DNA of 64,000 nt from Pseudisothecium myosuroides (taxonomy: Eukaryota; Streptophyta; Bryopsida; Hypnales; Lembophyllaceae): the NCBI GenBank assembly GCA_951799445.1, contig OX637297.1, positions 12,462,001 through 12,526,000 on the forward strand, read 5' to 3'. Shown in pieces: positions 37,871 to 49,313 of the stretch (position 1 is the first letter of the stretch; the number at the start of each line of letters is the position of its first letter). The notes under the pieces are model-generated. The model had not been told where the DNA came from. It worked only from the letters and a program-made list of their open reading frames with translations, and did no database searches. The position numbers and the translations under genes are program-made.

Positions 37871-39812
37871 AGAGCCTACTAACATCAAGGGTCCAAACCA
37901 ACAAAGAAGGATTGTTAATACAACTCTACAAGGGCTAAAACAAGCATGTACTAACAAGAGGAAATACAGATGGTTGATGGATGTCAAAACTTGAACACAA
38001 TTTAGTCAAGATGGATTAGAACACAACACTCTTAAAGAAGACACTAGAGAGCCCCCCTAAGCGGCATCGCCAAGGTACGGAGGAAGATGCTCTAGAATTA
38101 GTAGACACAACAAGAATAAACAACAATTTTGCAACTCGACTTCAAACAAGGCAATAAAAGAAGATTTTGAAGGGACCCCAATGTCTTTCAAAGAGAGCTC
38201 CAAAAACACCTACAATGAAGTTTAAAATGCTTCAAAAACACACAAATTTGGCAACGTGGCCTAAAAATGGCCAAAATCCAATTAAATGGCCCCAAATGTA
38301 CAAAGAGAGCCAAAATATGGCTACAAGGGGTGTTTGTGAGAGGAAAATGAGCCCCCTTATATACATTTTCAAGGGTTCTCACCCCCCCTCTTTTCTTAAG
38401 CCATAATCTTATCAACTAAGATTTTCATCCTAATCTTCAATTTTTGACTTTCTACGTTGGTCAAAATGTCTAACTTTTGGAGATTAACTCCAAATTGAAA
38501 ACCAATTGCGTCGTTGGCTTCAGAAGGCCATTTTTACTCTTGAAGACCCATCAACCCCTTAACCAAACTCCAAAAAATGCAACATAACCTACCGCTAACT
38601 GAACGCCAAAATGGGGTAAAAATCCAAATCTTGGAAGTTAACTTTTCTAAGAAAAGCAACTAGCCTAGTTTCTTTAGTAGATATGGGGGAGTAAGAAAAG
38701 ACCTAGCTTTGACCTCATTCCGATTTTGTATGCTCCCGGTACGCAAGTCAACTTCACCGTAAACTTCAATTTCGCCAATTTTCGGAGAATCTCACCGGTT
38801 CGGGCACTTCTGGCTATCGGAATGTCTTGAAACTTGGTGGGGCATCTTATTAGCATAAAAGAAGCTAATTTAATATTTAGTGAGATTTTACCTGGGTAAT
38901 TTCTAGGAATTTCTCATCGTAGGTTTTGGCGGTTGACCGTCCGGAAGGGCATCTTTTGCAAATCAAAAAATTCCGAAACTTTTTATGGAACCTTTCATGG
39001 AATTCCGAAAAGGATGTGCAAGCTCATATTTTTACTTTGCACAAAGGTCAGAGGAGAATCAAATTCTGTCCTCTTCTTTTAAATCCGGCAATTAGGGAAT
39101 CTTTCACATACAAGGGAATCTTGACAAGCCGATTTCGCCATTGAGTCCCAAATGTGATTTCCACCCTAAAATACCATACTCCATCCGTAGATTCTACTTA
39201 CGGGCCAATTTTGAGTTTGTAACTCTTGCAAGCTAACAATTGGGATTTCTGCTATTTCTTCAATGCTATGGGGAAAGTGAAACCTATCTCTGGGAATGGA
39301 CTTAGGACTTCAACGGTGTTCCCTCGGACCAATTTTAGCCATAAGATATCACATGTACCGTCGGTTTGATTGTTCGGGCCAGGTTAGCCCTTAATTCTAT
39401 TTTTTACCGATATTTCCATGTTTTAACCTAGATACAAGTGGAAATGGGATTTATTTGGGGGAAAACAACCTATAAAGGACCAAATGCTATATTGGTACGT
39501 GACATACCTATTTTGGTTTTACACTCTTTTTTGGACTTTTTGTATATAAAACTACACTTAAATTTGTAAAAATTAAAAAAAAGAAAATTGTGAGTCCCCA
39601 GTGACAAATTGGGGGCTCACAACGTTGAAACATACGGGCTCCTGGAATTTTGATCGGTAGAAAGCTCAATAAAGAAGATTGAACGATGATTGCAATTTTC
39701 CGTGGCTTTGGTTTATTGAGATCTACTTCGAATTATAACTTCATTAGGAAATGAGATACTAAGAGACAGAAGTTGACAATGTTTGGAAGTAGCTTTTTGG
39801 TATACTATTATT

Positions 39813-39918
39813 GCTCATGACCGAAACATGGGGTACCGCAAGCTAGTCCAAGGACCCTTGTCGGACCCAACAGGGGTCCTGGGGGTAGCTCGCGCTACTC
39901 CCTGTTTCGGTCATGAGC
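39813..39918. repeat. Hairpin element H2
   Basis: Inverted repeat of 106 bp: outer arms GCTCATGACCGAAACA and TGTTTCGGTCATGAGC, inner GGGGTACCGC/GCGCTACTCCC, centre 'cccttgtcggacccaacagggg'. The arms pair with a few mismatches. Confidence 0.85.
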
Positions 39919-40490
39919 TGAAAAATTTGTTCTCCACTGCTTGTCGCAATCACATCGATAGATGCTAGTTTGGACTATTTCTTGTGTAGCGTCATATATT
40001 CTGACTCGTATTTATTTCTACTCACCGCAGCTCGTTTAGTCAGGTGATGATCTCTTCAAACATAGAATTCTTATTTCTGATACTAGCTGAGCTCGTCGTT
40101 AATACAAGTTAAGGTCTTTGTCATAGACAGACTACGGATCTCTTAAAAAATAGTTTTACTTCTTCTTGATAGAAGCAGAGGCTGCAGAGTTCATCGTTGA
40201 TTGAAGCAGATCTTATCGTTCATACAAGCAGATCTCGATGATGAAATGAGTTCATCTTGTCGTTGATAACAAGTTGAGGTATGAAAAAAAATTTCAATCC
40301 CACAGTTCCACGACTATCAAGAGACCAGTTGACCAAAACGTTGACGGAACTCTGACAGTATGCGGCTTGTCATAGATTTGTGTGCTTCAAGGCACAGTTG
40401 AAAAATCTTCGTACATTGATTAAGAAAGGACCAGAACAGGGACGTTGGCTGTGGTTGAAAGCAAAATAAAGGTGACTAGATTTTCTCTGT

Positions 40491-40533
40491 TGACCAAAAA
40501 TGAGGGTAGCTTGAACTACCCTCGTTTTTGGTC
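40491..40533. repeat. Short hairpin H3
   Basis: 43-bp inverted repeat TGACCAAAAATGAGGGTAG and CTACCCTCGTTTTTGGTCA, a shorter form lacking the GTCGG core. It may be a deletion derivative of the family. Confidence 0.7.
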
Positions 40534-40709
40534 ACAAGCCAAAGAATGCCAGCGTCGAGATACTTAATTGGAAATGAAGTGTGGCTCTGGAACTGAAGGA
40601 TAAGTATGACCTCACTTGATCTAAGTGTATGCTGAAAGTACCATTAGTCAATGCCAGGTAGACCTTATCATTGACAGTAGGTGGTGATGTCTTCTTTGGG
40701 GTGATTTCA

Positions 40710-40784
40710 AAGTATTATATATATTTGTTTATCCGATTAAAGGAATTCGTCAATGTTTCGGATAAACAAATACATATAATACTT
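40710..40784. repeat. Unrelated 75-bp palindrome
   Basis: Arms of about 26 bases, 'aagtattatatatatttg'+'tttatccg' against 'cggataaacaaatacatat'+'aatactt', with a 23-base loop. It does not share the GTCGG core. Confidence 0.8.
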
Positions 40785-41155
40785 GTAAAAACGCCAACTA
40801 TAAACATAATGACTTGGCAGGTAATTTTTTGCGACTGACAACTTATAAGTGAAAATATGCTTTTTTGATAAATCTTCCTTGTCATGCATTTGAGTTTGTA
40901 GAATGAGTGAGGATTTGTGCTTACATTTCCAGTCTAAAATTTCAAACATTTTTGTTTAGGTTTGTTTTATACAACAGCAGGGACGTTACCATTAAGAATC
41001 CTAGATGCTTAGAACAATGGCCCGTTCCTCGAAACGGATTCTTGTATAGTATTTTCTTTGTTTATAGGAGTCTTTGGACATTTTGGAGGAGCAATGTGAA
41101 ATTCACAATGAAATAGTGAAGACAGCCTTAAACTTTTAGGATTAATCACACTTCT

Positions 41156-41253
41156 TTGACCGGAAACAGGGATAATGCTAGCTACCCCCATGACCCTTGT
41201 CAGACCCGACATGGGTCATGGGGGTAGCTAGCGCTACCCTTATTTCCGGTCAA
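41156..41253. repeat. Hairpin element H4
   Basis: 98-bp inverted repeat: TTGACCGGAAA...TTTCCGGTCAA outside, 'gctagctacccccatgaccc' against 'gggtcatgggggtagctagc' inside, centre 'cttgtcagacccgac'. Confidence 0.85.
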
Positions 41254-41716
41254 TCAATCAGAATTCCAAAAATGTGATTCAGAGTCATGTGAATAATTAG
41301 ACAGTTATTATTGTGCTTGACATGTGTAGTGGTAGAATAAAATGGTCAATCAAATTATAAGTTGATTTGCTAAATTGTACATTGAGTGATCATCCTGGTG
41401 ATCATTTTAGAAATAATTTTATCCTCACTAACAAATACTTTAGATGTTTAGATGGATGAAAATCTACATTTGTTGTCTCTAAGGAATTACTATTGTCATT
41501 ATTTTTTTTAGGGAGCTTTATAGAAATCCATAGTTGACTATATCTCATCAATTATAGATCTACATTATATGTAATTGTGATTAAAGACTTGTATTTTGGC
41601 GTTGTCTCTTCCTCTATGTGTCCTTGTCCGTTGAAGATTTGTTACTAGTCTCATGACTTCACTCTTAGATTTGAATTATATTTTTGACATAAAAAAACTT
41701 CTTTGTGCTGGTGGAG

Positions 41717-43165
41717 GCACATGAAGCTCAAACTGGGCAAGTAGAAGCAGTTACAATGCCGCCTACGGATGTGGCAGCGACATTGGAGACAGTGACACCA
41801 AGAGTCACCAATATGGAGATCTCGGGTGACTCTTTACCACACGATGTGCCAGACATGGTAAGTCTGGGAACTAGGTTGGCCATTATAGACCGATTTTATG
41901 ATTACGTGGAAGAGCCACACTTAAGTTGGTTTAGTGCCCCCAAAAGTTGAAAGCGAAAACAGCCAGTGTGGTCACCAAAGAGTTCTAGCACCGAGTATAG
42001 TTCAGAGTGTCATTCTGATGTTTCGGTTTGCAGCCCTCAAGTGGAGGAGTTCTGTACTTGTGCTTGCAGTGGTGAAGTGGATAGGCATGAGATTGTGTTG
42101 ATTCATTTGATTTCTAACTCAGATTGTACGATTGATTCTATTTGAATGAAAATGGTTTCATTTCTGAGTTATTGAGTTTGTAAAAGTCCTTCTCAACTAT
42201 ATATTGCAATGATTAGACTGTTTCACTATTCCAGCTTATAAGTAAGTAACAATATGGTCACATGAATGTTAAATATGTTACTTTTTGTAGAATTCATTTT
42301 TTTTTTTTAATTAAGTTAGACTTTGTTCAATTCAAGAAATTAATGTGAAGATTTTGATTGTTATTGCAGATGGATGAATCTCCCTTGGCATTGACCCAAG
42401 TAGATCAACCAATCGTGACACCAGGGACGGACGAGACTACCTAGCCCGAGATCATTGGCCAAGAGGAAGGAGATTTTTCTATAGAAGGTGTTCCTGATGA
42501 GGAGGGGGTGAATGATTTGCTGGAAGACGATCTTCGTAGACTGCAGAAGGTGGACTCAGTGACGACCATTGCGAGCTTGAGAATGCGGCCTCAGAAATTC
42601 TTACACCTACGCATTCCTCTGATCCGATTAGTGGCAATGCCCATGGTGAGGCGAACTCTTTCTTCAGACCTTGTGAAGTTGGAAAACGAACTTGCTCACG
42701 GATATTGCGAAGGAGCAGCCGTTTTTTATGTTTCTGTGACAGACGAAGTTGGGGAGAGTTCTGAATTCACTTCTGATGAAATGAACGCTTGGAGCCCCTT
42801 GTGGAAGAAAGTCAACAATGAATTTGTGAAGTATGTTGAATCAATCCCTGAGCTGAAGTTCATGAAGAACTTGAAGTTCTTCGTATGCGACGGGAACCAT
42901 CGACGCATAGCGTGGATGAATGTAATTGATCGCATGTACTCTGAGGATCCAAGATTTCACAATGTTGTCGATAGCATTGTGTTGGAAACAAAGGGGAGAG
43001 TTGAACTAGTCATGCAAATGATGCATGATATAAACAAGTGAGTGAATTTGATTCGTATAATTTTTTTCTCTATTTTCTTTATTGAGACTTCAAAGTTAAT
43101 GAGCTTCAATCATTTCAGATGTTAAAATATCTTTATTTGTTTTATGTGAATTGCAGATCAACCGA
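41717..43165 (+). pseudogene. ParB-methyltransferase gene, exons 2-4a: ParB/sulfiredoxin-like domain
   Basis: Exons 41717-41857 (donor GTAAGT), 42370-43037 (acceptor TTGCAG, donor GTGAGT) and 43157-43165 (acceptor TTGCAG) are in matching phases. The second carries an in-frame TAG near 42442, explained by CAG to TAG. The domain centre FFVCDGNHRRIAWMNVI contains D-G-N-H-R, the nucleotide-binding box of the ParB/sulfiredoxin fold. Upstream lies a region that reads 'RIPLIRLVAMPMVRR' and 'EGAAVFYVSVTDE'. In bacteria and phages ParB-like domains are often fused to DNA methyltransferases, as here with the exons from 54811 on. The third exon is cut after 9 nt by element B4, whose duplication ACCGA/GCCGA bridges it to 54811. 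The first splice acceptor (41716) is weak. Confidence 0.65.
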
Positions 43166-43406
43166 TGTGAGCTCCTGTCGCAAGGTAAATTTTTGGCTTT
43201 TTGTAAGTTATCTAAATCTTGGAACGGAAACCGTGATCTGGGATTCGGATTCAAGTAGGAGGTAACCGATAACCGGAAATTAACTAATGGAACGGAATAG
43301 ATGACAATCCGGATTTGATCTGAATCTGAACCGGATTAGAGTTAGAACGGATCTGAGTTGGATCGGAATGGGTCAAGAACGGATTTGGTCATGATGACAG
43401 ATCAGA

Positions 43407-43416
43407 CTATATATGG
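43407..43416 (+). promoter_or_regulatory. Family-A TATA box
   Basis: CTATATATGG, about 230 bases inside the element and about 280 before the ATG. Equivalent boxes occur in A1 (near 34535) and A3 (near 52563 on the minus strand). Confidence 0.55.
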
Positions 43417-43692
43417 GCTGACCAATCCAGTGGCCACTCTTTTTCAATCTTCATTTGCGAAAATCTCGCTCCAGCGCGTACTTAGCCTCTCTTCCCAGCG
43501 TTTTGCTTTCTTGTTTTGTGAGTTGGTTTGTGTGTGCGTGTTAGTGAGTTAGAGCGCGCAGCACTTTAGTGTGCGTTGCAGGTTTAGAGGTATTCCGGTT
43601 GAGATCGGAAGAGCGAAGGTGAGAAACGGGACGTGCGGCTAGGAGAGGGAAAGGTAGCCACAGTCAGGATCCGGTTAGCACAGTTCGTGTCC

Positions 43693-45399
43693 ATGCCTCA
43701 GCTCAGTAAGAGTAGAGCAGGGCCGTCCAGTTCCTCCGCAGCAGAAGTAAAACTCCGGAAGGTGTGTCCGGTTATTCCAACGGACGAGAAGGAAAAGGAC
43801 AACCTGATGGAGGATTTGGCCAAGATGGGCTGCGGAGGACTGATCGATAAACCCTGGGGGTTTCGGGAGGAGCAGATGATTCGAGAGTTACTCGGAAAGC
43901 TCTCCAACCAGTTTGAGAGAACTCTCCGCGGAAGTCCAGGCAACTGGACGGAGGAGATGTGGAAGGCCGTGTATGAATTCCGGTCTGGAGGTCGAGGGAT
44001 GGCCTCCTCGAAGGAGGGTTACACTCGGGGGAAATTCCGGTGCGACGTGGACTCCAAGGATGGGCACACGGTGGCAGACTGTCTGGACGACCGGCATCGA
44101 AACCTTCTCCAATTCCTGGTTCTGATCATCCACCCGGAGAAGCCGACGAGGGTGACCATCGCCATCGGGAACCTCATTTTTGGAGCCCTGAGCGGGGAAC
44201 GGAAAGTGGACTGGGCCAGGATTTTGTTCGACCTGGTCAACCGGCTCATTCCGAAGATCGGAGGAAGTAGACCGACTCCGTTGAGTCCCTACCTCGTCCA
44301 TCTGTACAAGCACCATCAACTCCTCACGGATACGGAGGAGAAGGAGTGGAAGATGCATGAGTCACTCCTGAAATATGGAGAATCGGAATCGGAAGAAGAA
44401 GAACAGGAAGAAGTATCCGGTTCCGAGGAGGAAGAAGAGGAAGAGGAGGAGCTACACCGGCCGCAGCACAAGCGGCAGAAGACGACACCTCCTAACCGGA
44501 GAGGAACCCCAACCCCTCCGGTTGAGACCTCCAGCCCAGGGAAGAAACCGATTTCTGAAGAACCGGGTCCTTCCGGATCGGATCCGACGGATCCGTTCAA
44601 CCAGCTGGTCAACATCCTGAGTGATGTGCGAGCAGACTGGACGGTGAAGAAGCTGATTCTGAATCAGATCAGCGAGCTGGTGGGAGCACCAGTAAACAGC
44701 AACCTGGCAGGAGTGGTTGCAGATTTTATCTCCAGCCCGGATGAGATCCGGAAGCAAGAGGCGGAGATCCGACGACTCCAGGAGGAGAACGAGTCGTTGA
44801 AGACGGAAATGTTGCTCCTCAAGGAGGACATGGCTACCACCCGGGAGATGGCAGAGGCTACCCGGAAAGTAGCGGAGGATGTGAAGGCCACATTCGGAGC
44901 GACCGGAGAGGCTTTCACCAAGTCAAAATTGTTTGACGAGGGAGTCCTCAAGGAGAATAAGATATCCGGGACCAGGTTGGTCCGTATTTTGACAGACTAC
45001 TCCGAAAAGGTGGAGTTAGTCATGATGGACGCGCGAGAGGCTGCAAACCGAATGGAGGAGAGCAGCAGGAAGCTGAACGGAGTGACGTTGTCATGGTCGT
45101 TCCATCTGTCCGACCTTTCAATGCCCGGATCTTTTCCGAACGTGGGCATTCCAACGGATGGAAAGGATCGGACTCCCCAGTCGAAGAAGAGTGGGAGGAA
45201 ACTCGCGCACACCATCAACCTGGATTCGTCATCGGATCTCCCAGAACGTGAAACAGGGGAGCGGAACCGGAACCTGACGGACGTTTTTGAGCAGCTTGGA
45301 ACGGAACCGCCGAGAAGTCCCACACTGAACCCGGGGAAAGATCAAAGTATGGATCTGACCCCAGATCAGGGTGAGGATCAAGAACAGAGCGTGCACTAA
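43693..45399 (+). CDS. Family-A element protein (intact copy), function unknown
   Basis: 568 codons from ATG (MPQLSKSRAG) to TAA. Residues 1-30 are basic and serine-rich. About 45-230 form a globular region (MGCGGLIDKPWGFREEQM, TIAIGNLIFGALSGERKVDW, PLSPYLVHLYKHHQLLTD), whose last part recalls the plant-mobile or gag-like ORFs of plant retroelements; this likeness is weak. About 240-265 is an acidic run, followed by basic PQHKRQKTTPP (possible nuclear signal). About 365-400 is a coiled coil (EIRKQEAEIRRLQEENESL). The C-terminus is polar. There are no reverse transcriptase, integrase, protease or zinc-knuckle motifs. A frame continues upstream of the ATG by 20 codons without another ATG. The ORF is preserved in A3 apart from one stop, and in A1 apart from three. 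Confidence 0.75.
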   Translation: MPQLSKSRAGPSSSSAAEVKLRKVCPVIPTDEKEKDNLMEDLAKMGCGGLIDKPWGFREEQMIRELLGKLSNQFERTLRGSPGNWTEEMWKAVYEFRSGGRGMASSKEGYTRGKFRCDVDSKDGHTVADCLDDRHRNLLQFLVLIIHPEKPTRVTIAIGNLIFGALSGERKVDWARILFDLVNRLIPKIGGSRPTPLSPYLVHLYKHHQLLTDTEEKEWKMHESLLKYGESESEEEEQEEVSGSEEEEEEEEELHRPQHKRQKTTPPNRRGTPTPPVETSSPGKKPISEEPGPSGSDPTDPFNQLVNILSDVRADWTVKKLILNQISELVGAPVNSNLAGVVADFISSPDEIRKQEAEIRRLQEENESLKTEMLLLKEDMATTREMAEATRKVAEDVKATFGATGEAFTKSKLFDEGVLKENKISGTRLVRILTDYSEKVELVMMDAREAANRMEESSRKLNGVTLSWSFHLSDLSMPGSFPNVGIPTDGKDRTPQSKKSGRKLAHTINLDSSSDLPERETGERNRNLTDVFEQLGTEPPRSPTLNPGKDQSMDLTPDQGEDQEQSVH

Positions 45400-48300
45400 G
45401 GCGAAGACGAAGTCATGGACGAAGGAACGGATCAAGGAGTAGATCCGGTTATGGTAGGGTAGTTAGGATTTTAGTTGTAAATATTTGTTAGTTAGGACCG
45501 GACCGGATTTGATCCGGATGTGTCTGGTCTGGATCGGATGTTTTCCGGTCCGGCCGGCTCGGCGGGGACCGAAAGTTCCGCGCGGACTTTCCGGGCCGCT
45601 TTTTGTTGACTTTTGAGTTTTAAAATGTATATAGTCAGTCTCTGCGAAGGAGACTGGGAGTCTTTTCCCTTGAGTTTTTCATGCATTTTCTATTGATTTC
45701 TTGTTATACGTCTCTCCCGCGCGTGGCAGGGCTGTTTTGGTGAGGAGTTAGGAAAGTGTGTGCAGATTCTAGAGAGATTTCTCCCCTTGGCGTGTTTGTT
45801 TTGCTCTTATGTGCATGTGAGTGGGTTTTCTAAGTGTTGGGAGCGGATTTCAGTTCCTCAGCGCCTCTACAGTTCACGATTCCGGGCGAGAAAACCGTTG
45901 TTAGGCTAGGCGGATAGGGAAGGAGTCCTTAAACGCGCTAGAACTCCTGGATAGGAAATCCGGTTGAGTGCCCGATCTCCCGTGAGGTCTCGCTGCCCTA
46001 GTTGGTAAACGGAAGAACTTTAGTTGATGTTGGAACGGACGAGTTCGCTTGTAACCACCTAACTCCGCACGGAGGGAACTTGGCATCAAGGTCGTTGTAG
46101 TATGAGAGGATCGTACGGGGGGGTCTTTGTGTGACCTGCCAACCGGATCGCTGTCCGGGGGGCTGTGAGAGATCAAACCGGATCCGCGCTAGTGTAGGAA
46201 GTAGTGGATTAGAGAAGTGGGTCTTCAGCCACTACAAGTCACGGAAGGAGTGGCGGGCCTGCCACTCTCAAAAGCAAGCGGCGAACCCTCTGATGGTGAA
46301 ACAGAGGCTAAACTAAACCGGAGTGGAGTTAGAGTACGTGTGTGAGGACCGGATCGGATCGGTCCAGAGGAGTTCCAGGATCAGAAGTGTTAGGATCCTG
46401 GGTCGTGGAAGTTTTACGGGACCGAATAGCTTGACAGACCGGAAGAAATAGAGAAAGGTCTGGTCGTTGTTTTCGGTGTGTTGTTGTTTCCGGTTTTAGA
46501 TCTAGGACCGGAAAGGAGAAATTGGATACTGGCTGAGCTTAAGTTGGGAATAAGGCTAGACACTTTACAGAATCTCGTGGGTTCGATCTTTCGAGTCATT
46601 TTGTTATGCTTTAAAGTGGTTTTTGGGAGTATAACAGGGAATTCGCTTACTCTGTGCTGCGACAGCTCCTAATTTGTCACTTGGGACTCGTAGAATTATT
46701 TTTTTTGAAATTTGCAATTTAAAGTTGATAAAAGTATAGAAAAACCCATAAAAAGAGTGTAGAACTGAAATAGGGTTTTGTCATACCCATTATAGTATTT
46801 GGTCTAGATTTGTGTTTTTTACTTAGAATCCCCCAAACCTTGCCTAAAAATAGTATAGAAATAACGAAAAGGTTAGATTTGGAGGATTCGAGTCACACAA
46901 CCCCAAAAGGGCTAAATCCCACGATGAATGTAGCGATTCATGGCTAGGTCGGTCCGAGGGATCCACATCGAGGCCACTAGGTCGGGTCCTAGAGTTAGAT
47001 TTAGAATTCCCCATTAGATCGACGAATTCCCAAAATCCCGATTGTTAGCATGCAGGAGCCACTCACGCAAGATCGGGCCCGTGGAGGAATCTACAGCCCA
47101 AGGATGGTGTTCTAGGGTGAATCCTATGCCAGGAGTCCAACGGCGAAATCGGTTCGCCAAGATTCCTCCACTTGCAGAAGATTCCTGCACCGTCGCTAAT
47201 TCGAGGAGATGGCCAGTTTTAAATCTCCATTGACCAATTGTGCCAGGTACGGAAACACATCCGCACGTCTTTCATGCGACTCCCTGAGAGGTCACGTGAA
47301 AAATCCCGGCATCTTCCGACTTGCAGAAGAACCTTTTCCGGGTGGTCAACCCTCCTAACCTCCAACGGGAATTTCATGGAAATTACCCAGGTTACAATAA
47401 AATCTCACTAAAAATTAGACTAGCTTGTTTTATGTTAATAATGCGCTCCGTGAAGTTTCACAACATTCCGATAGCGGCAAGTATCCAAACCGGCAAGATT
47501 CCTCGGGAATAAACCACGTGGCGGGGTCCCCGCTACGTTGACCGGCATCCTGGGCCCATACGATGGCGAAACGAAGTCAACCAAAAGTCCTTCCCGACTC
47601 TCTCGCACCTACCGGAGACCCTAGGCTATTCACATTTCTCAAAATAGGAGACCCCCAAGATCTAGGATTTTACCACGATTTGGTTTTTAAACTAAATTAG
47701 CCTACGATGGGTTTTTGGCCTCGATACGGGGGGTGGAGGGATCTAGGACTAAACACGGCGATCTGAATCCAACAGCGCAATCCGTTCGGCGATTGGAGCT
47801 AATCTCCAAAAGTTAGGATGTTGGTCCAGCATAGATGGTAGAAGTAGAAATTTAGGATGTAGGATGAAAATCTTTGAGGATGAGGATGAAAATCCCCATT
47901 GATAAGGTTACCTTAGAGCTTTAGAGAGAGGGGTGAGCCCTTGGGAAACCTATATAAGGGCCCCATTTCTCTCTCTAAAACACCCCCTCACTTTTGTTTG
48001 GGTCCGTGGGTCCAAGTTATTTTGGATATTTTGGCGTTTGAAGCCAAAAACCTCTACGGTGTTTTTGGAGCACTTTTTGCTCCATTGTTGCTAGATTTTA
48101 AGCTTTGAAGGTCCTTAGGGGGTCCTTCTATCTTGCCTTGTGTACTTCTCGTGCGTTGTTGTACCTTTGTTACGAGTTAAGAGTCCTTGTTTCTCTCTTG
48201 TGGTACCTTTGTGAGCTAACTTGTGAGTTTAGGAGTCTTTTGGTGTCTTGTCCTAATCCTAAAGTCACCCCCCACCGTACCTTGGCGATGCCGCTTTGGG

Positions 48301-48869
48301 GGGCCTTTAGCTTGTGAAGTTGTGTGTCTTTTACGTATCCTAACGTGTTGTCTTTCCTCACTCACGTGTTCTCACCCTCTTCTAATCTTTCCCTTGTTGT
48401 GTGGACCCCCCCCCCTCGGGATGGCGAAGCTTTGGCTTTGTCACGTGTGTTCCTTAAGTTTGTCTTTTCTACCTTCTTCTAATATTCCCCTTGTTGCGTG
48501 GAACCCCCCCATGGCTGCAAAACTTTGAACTAGTGACCACGTCAAGTCCTATAGCGTGTGTTAAAATAGTCTTAGACGGCAGAGCTTTGAACCCGTGGAG
48601 TGTACAAGTCCTAAAGTTGGTGTTAAACCCAATTTTACGGCGAAGCCTTAAACCTCCATAGCCTTAGATTCCAAAGTCTAGTTTCCAAGACCTTCTTGGA
48701 AAAGTCCAGAGTTTAGCTTTCAAGATTGGTCACGAGTTTCTAGAAAAAGAGTGACCATCCCATAATACTTAATTTAGGTGACCGTTCTAAAAATTTGGGG
48801 CCTAACTCCCCGGACGGCGAAGCTTCGATCTTGGCCCTAACCCCCTACTAAAAATCCAATTTAAGTTTG

Positions 48870-49130
48870 TGTTAGTGGGTTCCCCTAAGGGAACCCGGTT
48901 GTGTAGATTTTTGGGAAGGGCAGCTAGTACCCCGGACCAGCATACAGCCAGCATACCGGGCCAGCATACAACCAGCCATATCGGACCGGCATACCAGACC
49001 AACCGATAGCCAGCCATACAGCCAGCATACATCGGGCAGTCAGCTTGACTGAACTAAACATCAGCATCGGGCTAGTCTATTTGACTGAACAGAACATCAG
49101 CCATCAGGCTAGTCAGCTCGGCTGACTAAA
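48870..49130. repeat. B4 variable slot: minisatellite with 'ccagcatac' words
   Basis: Repeated 'cagccagcataccgggc' units pass into 'gaacatcagccatcaggctag' units. It occupies the same place in the element as the unrelated arrays of B2, B3 and the reversed copy near 61000. Confidence 0.75.
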
Positions 49131-49313
49131 TTAAACTTCTGGATTTCCAGAACTAAACGGGACGATGCCCTGCGGGGCCCCAACCACCTTTTTTTTTATT
49201 TTTTGATCTTTTAAAGTCTGAAATTTTGGAATCCAGTTGGGGAGAGGAAAAAACTCAAATTAGAACTTAAAAAACATAAGAGAAAGGGGGGGGAGAAATA
49301 GAAGTTGCCACTC

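Larger units (their letters stand above)
31778..39621 (-). mobile_element. Family-B relative B3, 7844 bp including nested A1
   Basis: Starts TGTGAGCGCTTATTTACCC (3' terminus on the other strand) and ends GGGGGCTCACA (5' terminus). The flanks ACGTC and ACGTT differ at one base, so a 5-bp duplication with one later mutation is likely. Without A1 and its duplication it is about 4.36 kb. It keeps the TATA box (near 38360) and terminal blocks but is clearly diverged from the other B copies, and I do not see the 63-nt leader exon. Between 31930 and 33600 it has the AT-rich low-complexity part. Confidence 0.7.
39622..41716. other. Presumed intron 1 of the ParB-methyltransferase gene, with hairpins
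   Basis: Non-coding AT-rich sequence between B3 and the exon at 41717. It contains three hairpin elements of the shared family and one unrelated 75-bp palindrome, listed separately. No supported ORF. Confidence 0.45.
43176..46664 (+). mobile_element. Family-A element A2, 3489 bp
   Basis: TGTCGCAAGG...GTGCTGCGACA with perfect 5-bp duplication GCTCC (43171-43175, 46665-46669). TATA-like CTATATATGG near 43408, intact ORF 43693-45399, then a 1.26-kb tail. It inserted only 10 bases inside the 5' end of B4. Almost identical to A3, so both are young. Confidence 0.9.

Noticed and set aside
44316..44757. Antisense frames of about 100 codons over family-A ORFs
   Set aside because: Shadows of the strongly codon-biased sense ORF (serine-rich mirror of the acidic run); the same shadows appear in A3.
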